Shown here piece after piece: positions 34,173 to 44,923 of a DNA stretch of 64,000 bases. Under the pieces are notes generated by a model. The model saw nothing but the letters and a program-made list of their open reading frames with translations, was not told the origin of the DNA and ran no database searches. This DNA is from Fusarium oxysporum f. sp. lycopersici 4287 (taxonomy: Eukaryota; Ascomycota; Sordariomycetes; Hypocreales; Nectriaceae), in assembly GCF_000149955.1 (NCBI RefSeq), contig NC_030995.1:1736001-1800000 (forward strand), read 5' to 3'. A program made the position numbers and the translations under genes. The first letter of the stretch is position 1; every line of letters begins with the position of its first letter.

Positions 34173-34883
34173 GATGACAGAAGAAGGAGATCTTAGTTGT
34201 GAGTTGGTTGACTGGTTTAGAGAGTTTCTGATACCCAGATCAGAGTCTTGCGGTGCGAGACTGGCTTTTATGCTCGTTTCTGGCATCTGAACCCCTGACG
34301 ACCTGCCATATCAGCCTAGTCTCAGAGTCTCAACCGGCAACTGATGTGCCGGTATTATCTGAAGCTAGACTGTGTATACAGTAGTCAAGTTGTAAGCGTG
34401 TAGCACTTGACAACGCCAACCATTGCCATGACAAGGCTTCAATCCAGCCTGTGGCCAATAGCACGTGCTGGAGCCAAGGGCAAACATGCATTTCGCAGAG
34501 TTGACCAAGTTACCCATAGCCACATGGCGTTTTCCCCATGCCGAGAGCTGCCTAGATTGAGGACCCTGCGTGTAGCTGCCTAGGCCCTATTGGAAGGCTG
34601 CAGATAGGAATGTTGGGGAGAAATTGCGGTGATGGTTGGTTTTTTAATCTGCCTTACAACGCCAAAACGCCCAGCTGAAAACATAGCGCTGCTTAGCGTG
34701 TGATACCCCGACCAGCGTGAAGCCGCATTCCCTTGGCAGAAAGAGGAGTATCAACTTCAGGGGTTCACTTAACCGACAGGTAAATAATAATGGAGATCTG
34801 ACTTCATTTCATCATCTCTCACTTTATCGTGGATGTTGCTCATCTCAAGGTCGACCTCTCAATTCTATAGCATAGCATCAACC
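34173..34883. promoter_or_regulatory. Shared divergent promoter of the two paralogous unknown genes
   Basis: 711 bases between the two start codons, the only space available for both promoters. No consensus TATA element stands out. Both genes carry an intron within about 50 bases of the start, another shared trait. Confidence 0.5.
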
Positions 34884-36058
34884 ATGTCTCTGTAAGTTGG
34901 CCTGGACAGCGCCTATCTCTCATTGGCTGGTTTACTGATTCACGCAACTATCAGCCCTCTGAAGGCCAAAGTCTCGATCCGCGATAATTGGGAAAAGCCC
35001 GAATGTCGTGCTCAAGAGTCTATGAAAAAACTGAAAGACGTGCTCGGTCTTGATGTTTACTGTGAACCGCAATGGCAAATTCTTGTGTCCGAGCTGGGGA
35101 GCTTTTGGGAAGACAAGGGCGAGCTGGTTTCTTCAGTGGCATTCTTCGTTCATGTTTGGTTTGAAGCACTCACCGAGTTGCTTGATGATGAAGCTCATGA
35201 GGCTTGGACGGACACTGTCCTTACGAAAGTCAGAGAGCTGACTTCGAGGTTGAACTTGGCGGTTGAGGTATGTTACTCATAGTTGATGCGGGTTCGGAGC
35301 TGACATGGTATATCGCAGGTATCAGAGAATCAACGACCTTCAACCAAGTGGTCCGATGCACAACTTGGATTCATTCTGTATATCCCCAAAGATCTGATAC
35401 ACCAGCCAGCTCAGTATTTCGGTCTATTTAAGGAACAGCTCCTTGAATGCTTCGAAGAAAATCGGCCGTCCAAGACGTTGCCCATACACTCCACCACGGG
35501 TGATGAATGGGCAGATGTTGGAGCAGAAGATCGAGAAGAAGAGCCTGCGAAACCTCCACAAACAGGCGATAAAGCACCAGCTGTTGATTATCTCCCAGAC
35601 CCCAACACTATGCCGAAGCCTAGTGCACTTTTCCAGCAAGCTCCTTATCATCTCTTCGTGTATACCTCGGCATCAAACAGGAGCTGCAAGATTGAAATTG
35701 AATGTAGTCACAGCCAAACTTTGGAAGTTTTGGCCGAGTACTTGAAAAGATGGACAAAGACCAACGTCAATCGTGTAGATAAGGTCAGTATCACCCTCGT
35801 TCATAGCATTTTGAGAAAGACATATCTAACACATCCTAGCCTCCTGCGGTGGAGATCACACTCAACCACGCCGCTTCTGGCTTTGGACTCGAGTGTGATA
35901 AGCTCACCCTGCATTGTGAGAACAGATATGGACCTATCTACAACATATCTGCTGCTGCAATTTTGAATTTGGTTGAGGGAGTGTTTGGGTATGAAATAGT
36001 CTATGGCGATTCCACTTCATGGCACTACCGAAGAGACACGCCGTTCAAGAAGCGATGA
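34884..36058 (+). CDS. Unknown protein sharing an N-terminal domain with its divergent neighbour
   Basis: Exons are 34884-34891 (only 8 bases), 34955-35267, 35319-35783 and 35840-36058, giving 334 residues; introns gtaagt...tatcag, gtatgt...cgcag, gtcagt...cctag. The tiny first exon encodes Met-Ser and part of Leu. It is needed because the next frame has no Met in a suitable place and the joined start (MSLPLKAKVSIRDNWEKPE) matches the neighbour's LPLAVRKNIRDSWEN. The first 140 residues follow the same domain plan: KKLKDVLG, GELVSSVAFFVHVWFEALTE, GFILYIPKDL. A Pro/Glu-rich linker (EEEPAKPPQTGDKAP) leads to a second, different domain with beta-rich sequence (YHLFVYTSASNRSCKIEIEC; KLTLHCENRYGPIYN) and a basic end. 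No signal peptide or membrane segment. Function unknown. Confidence 0.82.
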
Positions 36059-36494
36059 AGGATCAGATGTCGATCAGTCATATGTTTTTAGATATAGCAT
36101 ATAACGATCATAGAGTCGAATAGCAAAAAGAAAAACATACAACACCGAGGATTCGCTGGTCGTCACCGACCCAACTACTAATTCAGCACTTATCAGTTTA
36201 TCGAACGGAGAGCGAACGGGATCCCGAGTTGTCTGATAGCTATGGTCGTATGTGCTGAGCTTTGCAGTTGCTAGACATTATAAGGTAACTGGTTGTTGGC
36301 CGTGACGCATGTCTTGATCAGGGGGCTACCAACCCAGCTCCGACAACACAATACACAAAGGGTAACAAAACCCTTATTATCAAACTAATTTTGATTCTGC
36401 AAGTCGAGTGGAATCTCTCTCTATAAATCGACTATTCCCCGGAACAAATTGTGATGTATAGTGGATATAGCTTCAGCTCCTTCACAAGGCCAAG

Positions 36495-36512
36495 TACGAA
36501 TACGAATGCGAA
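36495..36512 (+). repeat. Three-unit hexamer repeat in the CYP51A promoter
   Basis: TACGAA, TACGAA, TGCGAA in tandem, about 390 bases upstream of the start codon. Confidence 0.6.
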
Positions 36513-36833
36513 CAACCTTCAAACGTATTCGGCATCAATACAACCTCCCTATGCGGTGAAAAGAGAGATATCAACTCCAGAAACATATAACAAACCCAGT
36601 TTAGTGATGATTCAGGCTTACGATCGGAGAAGAACAATTGGTCGAGATTGAGGACGCGAATCCTTCTGCGTATCAGGATGTGATAACCGACAGTACGCTC
36701 CAAGACTTTGACCTGCGGCGAAGCCTGGCTCGCATTCATGGGATAGTTGAAGCCAGTCCGGGTTGAGAGACAAGAATCAAAATGGAACTGGTGGTATTGT
36801 TTTCCTAGAAGAGATCTGGCTCTCCTTCTGTCC

Positions 36834-36840
36834 ATATAAA
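36834..36840 (+). promoter_or_regulatory. TATA box of CYP51A
   Basis: ATATAAA, 62 bases upstream of the start codon at 36902. It is the best match in the promoter; another candidate, CTATAAATC at 36421, is much farther away. Confidence 0.5.
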
Positions 36841-36901
36841 CTCCCTGATTCCCTCAACTTCACAACTCATCCAACAACCCAGCCATCTCTTCTCTCGCCA
36901 A

Positions 36902-38475
36902 ATGTTCTCACTCCTATACTACCCTCTATGGGCCTTTGCTTCCTGCCTAGTTATCATCACTCTCAACGTCTTATACCAGAAGCTCCCTCGAAATGCCAAC
37001 GAACCTCCGTTAGTGTTCCACTGGCTTCCATTCGTTGGGAATGCTGTTGCTTATGGACTCGACCCTTATGGTTTCTTTGTGAAGTGTCGAGAAAAGGTTG
37101 AGCACACGTCTTCCTTACGTTTCAATTCTGGTGCTGACTTCTTTCCTAGCACGGCGATGTCTTCACCTTTATCCTCTTCGGTCGAAAAATCGTTGCCTGT
37201 CTTGGTGTTGACGGCAATGACTTTGTTCTCAACAGTCGAATTCAGGACGCCAACGCCGAAGAAATCTACAGTCCATTGACAACGCCTGTCTTTGGTAGTG
37301 ATGTCGTATACGATTGTCCCAACTCGAAGCTCATGGAGCAAAAGAAGTTTGTCAAGTTTGGCCTTACACAAAAGGCTCTCGAGTCCCATGTCCAGTTGAT
37401 CGAGCGAGAGGTTCTGGAGTACATCCAAGCTGTACCTTCATTCTCTGGAAAGTCTGGCACAGTTGATGTATCCAAGGCAATGGCTGAGATAACCATCTTC
37501 ACTGCTGCTCGCTCTCTGCAGGGCGAAGAAGTTCGACGGAAGCTTACAGCTGAGTTTGCAGCTCTGTATCATGACCTTGACCTAGGCTTCACTCCTGTAA
37601 ACTTCCTGTTCCCCTGGCTACCTTTGCCTCATAACCGACGTCGAGATGCTGCTCATGCAAAGATGAGAGAGATCTACATGGACATCATTAACGGACGAAG
37701 AAGAGGCGTAGGGGACTTGGAGAAAGGAACTGACATGATCGCCAACCTGATGAATTGCGAGTACAAAAACGGGCAGCCGATTCCGGACAAAGAGATCGCG
37801 CACATGATGATCACCCTTCTCATGGCTGGACAACACTCTTCGTCATCTGCTAGTTCATGGATCATACTACATCTGGCTTCATCCACTGACATTGCTGAGG
37901 AACTCTACCAAGAGCAACTCATTAACTTGAGTGCTGATGGTGTTCTCCCTCCCCTTCAGTACACCGACCTCGACAAGCTTCCCCTTCTTCAGAATGTCGT
38001 CAAAGAAACACTCCGTGTTCATTCTTCCATTCACTCCATTCTGCGAAAGGTTAAGAGACCTATGCAAGCACCTGGATCACCTTACACCATCACCACAGAC
38101 AAGGTTCTCCTCGCTTCACCAACTGTTACAGCGTTGAGTGAAGAACACTTCACGGACGCCCAGAGATGGAATCCTCATCGGTGGGATAACAAACCCCAGG
38201 AGGAGGCCGTGACGGACGATGTCATTGACTACGGCTACGGCGCTGTTTCTAAAGGAACGAAGAGCCCATACTTACCCTTTGGCGCTGGTCGGCATCGCTG
38301 CATCGGGGAGAAGTTTGCTTATGTCAACTTGGGCGTTATCGTCGCGACTTTGGTGCGCAACTTCAGACTGTCGACTCTTGATGGCAAGCCTGGTATTCCA
38401 GCAACTGACTACACTTCTCTCTTCTCAAGGCCAGCCCAACCTGCATACATAAACTGGGAGCGCAGGAGGGCTTAA
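36902..38475 (+). CDS. CYP51A: Sterol 14-alpha-demethylase, CYP51A paralogue
   Basis: ER cytochrome P450 that removes the 14-alpha methyl of lanosterol/eburicol in ergosterol synthesis and is the target of azole fungicides. Exons 36902-37096 and 37150-38475 join in phase 0 (intron gttgag...cctag), giving 506 residues. An N-terminal anchor helix ([20 protein letters not shown]) is followed by the B-C region [19 protein letters not shown], with the conserved Tyr often altered in azole resistance. The I-helix is [13 protein letters not shown], the K-helix ExxR is KETLR, and the heme-binding loop is [12 protein letters not shown] (Cys near 449). Compared with what I recall of the three Fusarium paralogues, the segment [21 protein letters not shown] fits A, not B or C. 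In Fusarium, CYP51A is the azole-inducible form. Confidence 0.96.
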
Positions 38476-38738
38476 ATACTTGGTAATGGGGGAGAAGAGT
38501 AGTAGTTCGCACGTATAAACGAGTTCCATAGACAACTTATGGTGAGTGCATCACATATCGATATCATTTCCGAAATGGACTACATAATAATAGCTACTGT
38601 TTCTATTGTAGAAGCTAATACAGAAAGAGGAGCATGCGCACGGCTTCGTTTTCATGTTCTTCAATGAATCGTCACCCTTAGGTATCACCTAGCAACCATG
38701 GTATATAAAAAAGATGCCCTATTTGCACAATTCCACCT

Positions 38739-39912
38739 CTACTGTTGCGAACCGCCTTGTCCGTTGGCACCGCCGGCACCGGCACCGGGACCACCAGCAC
38801 CTCCGAAGGGGTTGCCACCACCGCCCATCATGTTTCGGGCCCTGAAGATTGAGTCAGTGACTATGAATAGTGACGGGAGCAAAATGGGTAACTTACATCT
38901 CTCCAATCTGAGGATCGGACATGAGGCTGTTCAGATCAGGCATACCACCACCAGTAGAGTAGCGATCGGCCATCTCGCGTAGACGGGGGTTGCTCATGAG
39001 GTTGTTCATAAGGTCAGGGTTGCTCATGAGCTTCTGGGCCATGTTTGCGAACATTGGGTTGCTCATGATGCTACCGAGATCGGGCATACCACCGCCCTGG
39101 CCACCAGCACCACCACCGCCGAACATGCTGGCAAGGTTACCAAGATCGGGCATGCCACCAGCTCCGAGATCACCACCGGCGCTAGGAGAAGCACGGGGAA
39201 GAGAGTCCTCCTCAGCCTCCATCTCTTGAACACGTCGCTTGGCCGTCTCGTAGCCCTTCTTCATAGCGTCAGAGCCACCGTTACCTTCATGCTGGATACC
39301 GCGGTCGTAGGCCTCCATAGCACCACGAGCGTCGCCTAGGGCGAAGCGAGCAAGACCAAGTCGGGACCAGGCCTTGGTATAAGCGGGGTCGATGGCTACG
39401 GCAGCCTCGGCGTCAGAGCGGGCGGAAGCGTGGTCCTTGTTGGCCGAGTGGGCAGCGGCGCGGTTGGAGAGGTAGACAGCGTTGTTGGCGTTGATAGCCA
39501 GAGCCTGGGTGTAGAAGTCGATGGCAGCACGGTAGTCCTTCTGTGCCATGGCAGCATTTCCCTTTGACTTCAGGGCCTCGGCCTCCTTCTTCTGCTCGTC
39601 GGTGAGCTCGACGGGTGCGGGTGTAGGAGCAGCGGCGGCGGGCTTGTCGGCGCGGGCCTTCTCGAAGACAGAGTAGATCTGGAGGAGGTTCTGAGATCCG
39701 ATGGCGGCTTGGACAGCGGAGGTATCGGAGGGATCGACCTTGAAGGATTCGGCGATACAGTTGATAGCCACATCGATGGAGTCCTTGTCGTCAGCGGTGA
39801 GAGTGCCGTCATTTGTCGAAGCGGAGAGGAAATCGCAGATAGCGAGCGCCAGGCGCTGCTTGGAGTTGTGAGTAGACGCCTGCAGGAGAGTATTAGCCAT
39901 GTCAAGAGTCAT
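38739..39912 (-). CDS. SGT2: Small glutamine-rich TPR co-chaperone SGT2
   Basis: Cytosolic adaptor that receives tail-anchored membrane proteins and passes them to the GET pathway, also binding Hsp70/Hsp90. Exons on the minus strand are 38897-39912 and 38739-38841 (intron gtaagt...cttcag), giving 372 residues. The N-terminal dimerisation domain (KQRLALAICDFLSASTNDGT) binds the Get4/5 complex. Three TPR motifs follow (about 105-215: EALKSKGNAAMAQKDYRAAI, AVYLSNRAAAHSANKDHASA, AWSRLGLARFALGDARGAME). The C-terminal client-binding region is rich in Met, Asn, Gly and Gln with repeated GGMPDLG and MSNPxxxxMxxxLMSNP units. The final exon encodes the glycine-rich end. A second in-frame Met at 39900 (MANTLLQ) is an equally good start. 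All hallmarks of the family are present. Confidence 0.96.
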
Positions 39913-40614
39913 GACGAGTCTATAGTGCAGTCGTGCTTGATACTGCGGGGGATTGCACTGACCATGGCGAATAGAGAGAACCTGAAGGACAGGTTTAGAC
40001 GGGAGGTGGAAAATAAATGGAAGGAAGGCAGAAGATACAAGTCTAATAGAAAAGATCCAATTGAAACAAGAAGCGGGTAGGGTTCGGTGTGCAGGAGGTC
40101 AAGGTAGATCTCAGAAGTGCAGGCAAAAAAGGGCCCCGCGGTTGAGGCGTCGTGGAGTTTGGGCTGGAAGGTTCCACGTGGGGCCTGGGAGCAACCGAAT
40201 CTGTGCTGCAGCTGCGGGGGAACGACACCCGACAGTTAATCTTAGCGATATAAGTATACCCAAAGATCCATGATATTCGTAACCAAATAATTATACTTTG
40301 ACTTTTAATGCCCGCTGGAATAGCACTTCATGCAGCAGAGTTTCACCTGAGAGGCTGCCATTCGTCGTATCATATTGGCCAATGAAAGTATTATCAACAT
40401 ATAAACTTCCTGCGAATCTAAATGTCTCCGTGGCTTAAAGAGTCGAATGGTTTATTCTGGTATATCTCTGTAGTATCTCGCTATAGCAATGCCCCTTCAC
40501 TCCTGAAGCAAAAGCCCCTGGCCTGGCTATACAAATCCATAACGCCGGTTAATGCAATCATTATGACAGCGTCCCTCCCTCTCTCCAGGGCAGGCATTAC
40601 CCATCTCGAGCTTC
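39913..40614. other. Intergenic, SGT2 promoter and RING-CH gene 3' end
   Basis: About 700 bases. It holds the SGT2 promoter on the left and the 3' flank of the minus-strand RING-CH gene on the right. No other feature seen. Confidence 0.45.
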
Positions 40615-42228
40615 TCATTTCCTAGCTCGTCGTCGGGCTCTGTCAACGTTCTTGACCTTCCTGTTCCCTATAGCAGCTACCTTGCGGTACTTGGTATACA
40701 GTCTAAGAAAATCCTTGAGTACCACGTATAGGCACCCACCGACGAGACTTCGCCCCCATTGTTGCTGGAGCAGTCCAGGACGCATAGTGCTTCCCCGCGG
40801 AAAGGAAGATGCAGCAGTCCATTGCTTAGGTAGGGCTAGGCGTAGAAGCTCACCCATGGCAAACGACACACCAGGAAGGATCAGTGCGCTTACTATGGCA
40901 TTGGATACTCCGGATAGAATCGTTCCTAGACCGGGTCGGCGGGCGGGCGGCGCTTGGGGAGCTTCATGTTGGTTTTGTTGAGCAGCTTGATCCCCATTTC
41001 CTGCATCAGGTACAACAGCTGGGACGGCAACTGCATCATGGGCCGGTTCTTCAGGAGCATGGGCTGGGTCATGAGGCTCGTCTGCTGCCCCTTGAGCCTC
41101 CTCCTCTGCCGGACGCGGCGCGGGTGCATCGTCGACAGGTCCCTGTGGAGCCATTTCGTTTTGTCCTGCTGGCCTAACATCAAAGCCTTCTTGGTCATCT
41201 CTATCAACCTCCTCGATGACCAGTTCGATAACAACTCCTCCGCCCTGCTCACCATCCGCGTCTCGGCCGCCAGCGCCAGCATCATCCTGGCCATCCTCAT
41301 CGATGTCATCGCCTTCGAGAGCTTCAATGAGCCCATTTAGAAAACCCACAACACCGCCTTCTCCGTTCCGTTGTTCGGGTTGTCGCTCGTTGGCAGGAGG
41401 CTGATCTCGTCGGGGTTCGACTGGGGGAAGCCCCATGATCTGTCGATTGAGGTTGACTTCATAAGGGAAGACAAATTCGCGCCAAAGGTTGAGGTAGGCA
41501 GACCGCACGTAGGGAAACACTGCCATCGCGAGTTGGGGTGAAGGAGGCCAGGTCAAGAAGGTGTCGTCATGCATGACTTGATAAACGCCATACTAGTGAT
41601 TTGTTAGTAGTTGTCATTATTTGCTAGTACCCTAACTTACCAGTGAAGCCGTAGACAGGAAGATCTTGTTCCCAAACCATGGCATAAGCTGTCCGACCAG
41701 CAGAGCCGGTCCCACGTTGGTTAAAACCAGTGCATTGCCTAGTCTTTCACCCCCAGACATCAAAATCCGTGATGCCTCCCCATGAACCCAGATCTCATGA
41801 CCAAGAACATAGTCGACTAGAGCCTCGCGGCCTGAGAAAGCCCACATAGCGAAAGCGCCATACATCTGGAGACTGAACTGCACTCCGAGTGTGACAGAGG
41901 AGAGCAACATGAAAGGACTCGCGCGAGTGAACTTGTTTGCGATGGCATCCGTCATAACAACGATAGGATCCCATAGTCCTTCCAGCTGAATGCGATCCTT
42001 GCATACTGGGCACTGGAGAGGTTTGTTGGAACGTTCACAATCCGTTACCCATGAAAGCATGCAGTCCTGGTGGGCTTCGAGGGTGCATCCGCAGGGGTCG
42101 ACCCATGATCCCGGGGGATCTGAGGGATCTTCGTCGGTCAGGCAGATGAAGCATCGTCGGGGTGCATCGGCGGGTTTCGCTGGAGGAAGAGCGGCTATGC
42201 CGGGTGTATATTGGGTTTCTGACGGCAT
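40615..42228 (-). CDS. RING-CH (MARCH-type) membrane E3 ubiquitin ligase
   Basis: Exons on the minus strand are 41641-42228 and 40615-41592, phase 0 (intron gtaagt...cactag with a CTAAC branch), giving 521 residues. The N-terminal variant RING (about 26-78) has the C4HC3 ligands CFIC, DPCGC, HQDC and CPVCK, typical of RING-CH proteins that ubiquitinate membrane proteins. Hydrophobic segments follow (FMLLSSVTLGVQFSLQMYGA; LGNALVLTNVGPALLVGQL; further ones near the C-terminus such as LIPGV-like LILPGVSFAMGELL and LVGGCLYVVLKDFL). They surround a 190-residue or so acidic, Ala/Glu/Asp-rich, disordered insert (EGDDIDEDGQDDAGAGG). It probably acts in an internal membrane such as the ER; the exact target is unknown. 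The C-terminus is strongly basic (RARRRARK). Confidence 0.92.
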
Positions 42229-43714
42229 GGTTGAATAGCAACCTTGGGTCGCGTGCCGATCGGGTAGAATGGTGGTTGTAAAAGTGAAAGCGGTTTCGGT
42301 AAGAACGGTTTCTATTGCATTTTATGGCCGGTGTATTGCGAAAGTAAAGTCGGTTCCAGTAATGAATGAGGGAACAAAAGAAAGCCTTGTCTTGTGCTGA
42401 TGATGTTTGGATGTGGCACGGCAGTGGACGCGGCGGGCTGACCTAGCTGGAGTGGAGCCTGACATCACCATGGAATAACTCCCACTTGCCTCGGAATCAT
42501 GCTTGGAGACGATCTCGGAAATAACCAATCAACGTAAGAGTATCTTTTCACAACTCACGTTCATTGATACATCAGCACTGAGTTTTTGCTTCTACCAAAT
42601 TAAACCTATGAGCTTATTTTCCAGATCTACCTTACAATTGAGCTGATGAATCAGCTAAGGTCGCGAGGAAGAGGAGACAAAATCACCAAAACTCTTATCT
42701 CATGGGAAACAACCTCGATATTACAAGAAGATTATTGAACTTAGAGATACTACAAGGCTAATGGGAGATTAGGCTCATATTAGAATTGCTAGGAGCTAAA
42801 CATGTCTTTATCACAAGATTCTTCAAACCTCGAGGGGACCATGCCTTGCAAACGACCAGTCCTGGTGAACGCCAATCGAGCCCTCGTTGAACGGATATGC
42901 CTGATATCAGCTTTGTCAGGTCTCCAGCCTGATAACTCGATTATCCTAGGACGATTCAATCATGTCTAACACTTACCGATAGTTTTGTAGCAGCACTCGT
43001 CATGCTTGTTATCAACAGCATGCATCTCTAGGTGATTGGGAGCGACAGCGTTCAGCGTGGCACACTCTCGTTTGTTCAGACGGACGCCATGTTGACAAAA
43101 GATCTTATCTGTCTCACTTAGAGCTCACACCTGGGCCCAGGGTTGTTGGTGTACCAAAACAGATAATAGCACGCTGTTTGTGGAACATAGTAGACGTGAA
43201 CGACTTGCAGGCCGTCACTTGACCATCGTAAAGAGCTTTACCCAATACCCCTGCCGTCATTAACCTTTTTCATTTCCGGGTTCCTGGACCTTTAACGGGA
43301 GCTAGTGATGTCTGATAAGTTGGTAGAACCGCATATTAAGTTCGTGGAGAAACATCGTGGCGCACTTTGACATTCACCCTCATGACAGCATCCACTGTAC
43401 CAACAGAGTATCTTGTGGCCCATCTGCTGTGAGCAGAGGATTTTATCAGGTAACCATAGTATTACTCCATATGTTGTGTTGTACGATATTCCAAGATGCC
43501 AATGTCATCCTTTGGTGCGGTAGTATGAGCAAGTTTCGACACCAGGAAAGCGCAAGGTTGTGAAGCAGGCTTTTGACCGCAAAACAACACACCCTGTCCA
43601 CTGATTGTCACCGTATTACTCTTAATGCACCTTGAACTCCCACCCAAACTCATTTAAAGAATGCTCCCCGCCTCTCTCGGTGTTTGAGGAGTGGTGTCGC
43701 AAGAACTCCCAACC
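42229..43714. other. Divergent intergenic region
   Basis: About 1.5 kb between the RING-CH gene and the four-helix membrane-protein gene. No gene is supported; the middle (42.5-43.0 kb) is AT-rich. Confidence 0.45.
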
Positions 43715-44534
43715 ATGGCGCCTACGCACAAGACACCATTCGCACTGGTCCTCGCTGAGTTGGCCATCTCGATCACAGCAGTGACTCTCTTTAGTCTCAT
43801 GTATCCTGTAGGATTCAGATCACGACTATGGGAGAACGGTGGCGAACAAGGATGGAACTCCAATCCTAATAAGCGGATTTACTATTACGCCAACCATCAA
43901 GAGCCACCCGAAGTGCCTCTGATTTGGAGTCAAAGGTACGATATCCCAAGACTTGATACTCTAAGGCATTTTGATAGGAAGCGTACTGACGTTAAGCGTC
44001 TCTAGACTCTACACCTCGAACCTCGCCATCGCCATTCTTGGGATAGTCGTCTTCTTCGCCCGCACCGCCATGTCACATCTTCGATACCTCCCCCGCTACG
44101 TAAATAACATCTACGATACGATCCTTCTCGCGCTCTGGGCAGTGAGCATTGCGGGTCAAACGTCGAGCGACTTTACCGATCCTGAACACCCAAGTCCACA
44201 TCCTTGGTACCTAACCAGAGGGTGTTCTGCGGCTTGGGACAAAACCCAAGGGTATTGCCAAATCGCACAGGCGAGCTTTGCCATGTCAGTCATAGCTGCG
44301 ATACTATATGGTGCGAGGTTGATACGAGAGGCTATGTTGATAGCATACGAAAGAGGGCAGCGTCACCAGTCGAAGTGGCCTGTCCAGGATGTTCAAGAGG
44401 TGGAATCCATGGCGGGTGTATATGTGGATGAAGAAGGGGAATTCGAGGCCAAGTTAACAACAAAAGAAGGCTGGCATAGTATGGCTTTGAGTCCAGTTCT
44501 AGCATTCTTCCCATCCTCAGACAATCGTTGGTAG
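43715..44534 (+). CDS. Four-helix (MARVEL-like) membrane protein, unknown function
   Basis: Exons 43715-43935 and 44006-44534 (intron gtacga...tctag with a CTGAC branch) give 249 residues. Four hydrophobic segments: FALVLAELAISITAVTLFSL, NLAIAILGIVVFFARTAMSH, YDTILLALWAVSIAGQTSSD and ASFAMSVIAAILYGARLIRE. Short loops and a hydrophilic C-terminal tail of about 65 residues give the topology of fungal MARVEL-type proteins, but I see no diagnostic motif. The Cys residues in the third loop (RGCSAAWDKTQGYCQ) could form a disulfide. An in-frame Met at 43691 is possible but sits in poorer context. It converges with the metallothionein gene. Confidence 0.85.
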
Positions 44535-44780
44535 AGATAGATCTGTTGGCCCAGTTGGAAACAGGCCACCAGCTGAGTTTGGGATAGCACATTCACAATA
44601 CAAGCATGATACATCATTGTCGAGCCTTTAGACTGCAATTTGTGATCGTCATTTAGTTCTGAGACTTGCACTTTAGTGCCGACAAGAAGTAATGAGTGGA
44701 TCCATCGTTAACTACCGTCCGCGTTCCCATTCCCCATGTCCCATCCATCAGGGTTCCCATCGAAGGCGTTGAAGAATAGT

Positions 44781-44923
44781 TTATTTGTGCTTGATTGGTA
44801 TACGTTAGTCCTCGGTCCGTTGAGACATGCACCAGACCAGGGAAAACTTACAGGGCAGCCGGCGCAGGTGCAGCTGGAGCCGCAGCCGCAAGAGCCAGAA
44901 GAAGCGCATCCACAGCCAGACAT
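44781..44923 (-). CDS. Copper-type metallothionein, 26 residues
   Basis: A tiny cysteine-rich cytosolic protein that chelates copper (and possibly zinc or cadmium). Exons on the minus strand are 44852-44923 and 44781-44789, split by a 62-bp intron (gtaagt donor, GACTAAC branch, aag acceptor). The last exon encodes only His-Lys-stop. The first 20 residues are MSGCGCASSGSCGCGSSCTC, and the last six are AGCPHK. The seven cysteines follow CxC x5 CxC x3 CxC x2 C, the spacing of the classic Neurospora copper metallothionein as I recall it, and there are no aromatic residues. Without splicing the frame would run into 44708, giving an unlikely longer tail. The gene converges with the upstream membrane-protein gene and has a short TTTAAAAG element about 130 bases upstream. 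Confidence 0.9.

Larger units (their letters stand above)
36059..36901. promoter_or_regulatory. Upstream region of CYP51A
   Basis: About 840 bases between the unknown gene and CYP51A. It holds the 3' end of the former and the promoter of the latter. A TATA-like element sits 62 bases before the CYP51A start and a short three-unit repeat lies at 36495-36512. I did not find a clear sterol-response or CGG(N)nCCG element by eye. Confidence 0.5.

Noticed and set aside
44708..44923. Longer unspliced metallothionein reading through the intron
   Set aside because: The extension has no cysteine pattern. The donor, branch site and short HK-stop exon match fungal metallothionein ends.
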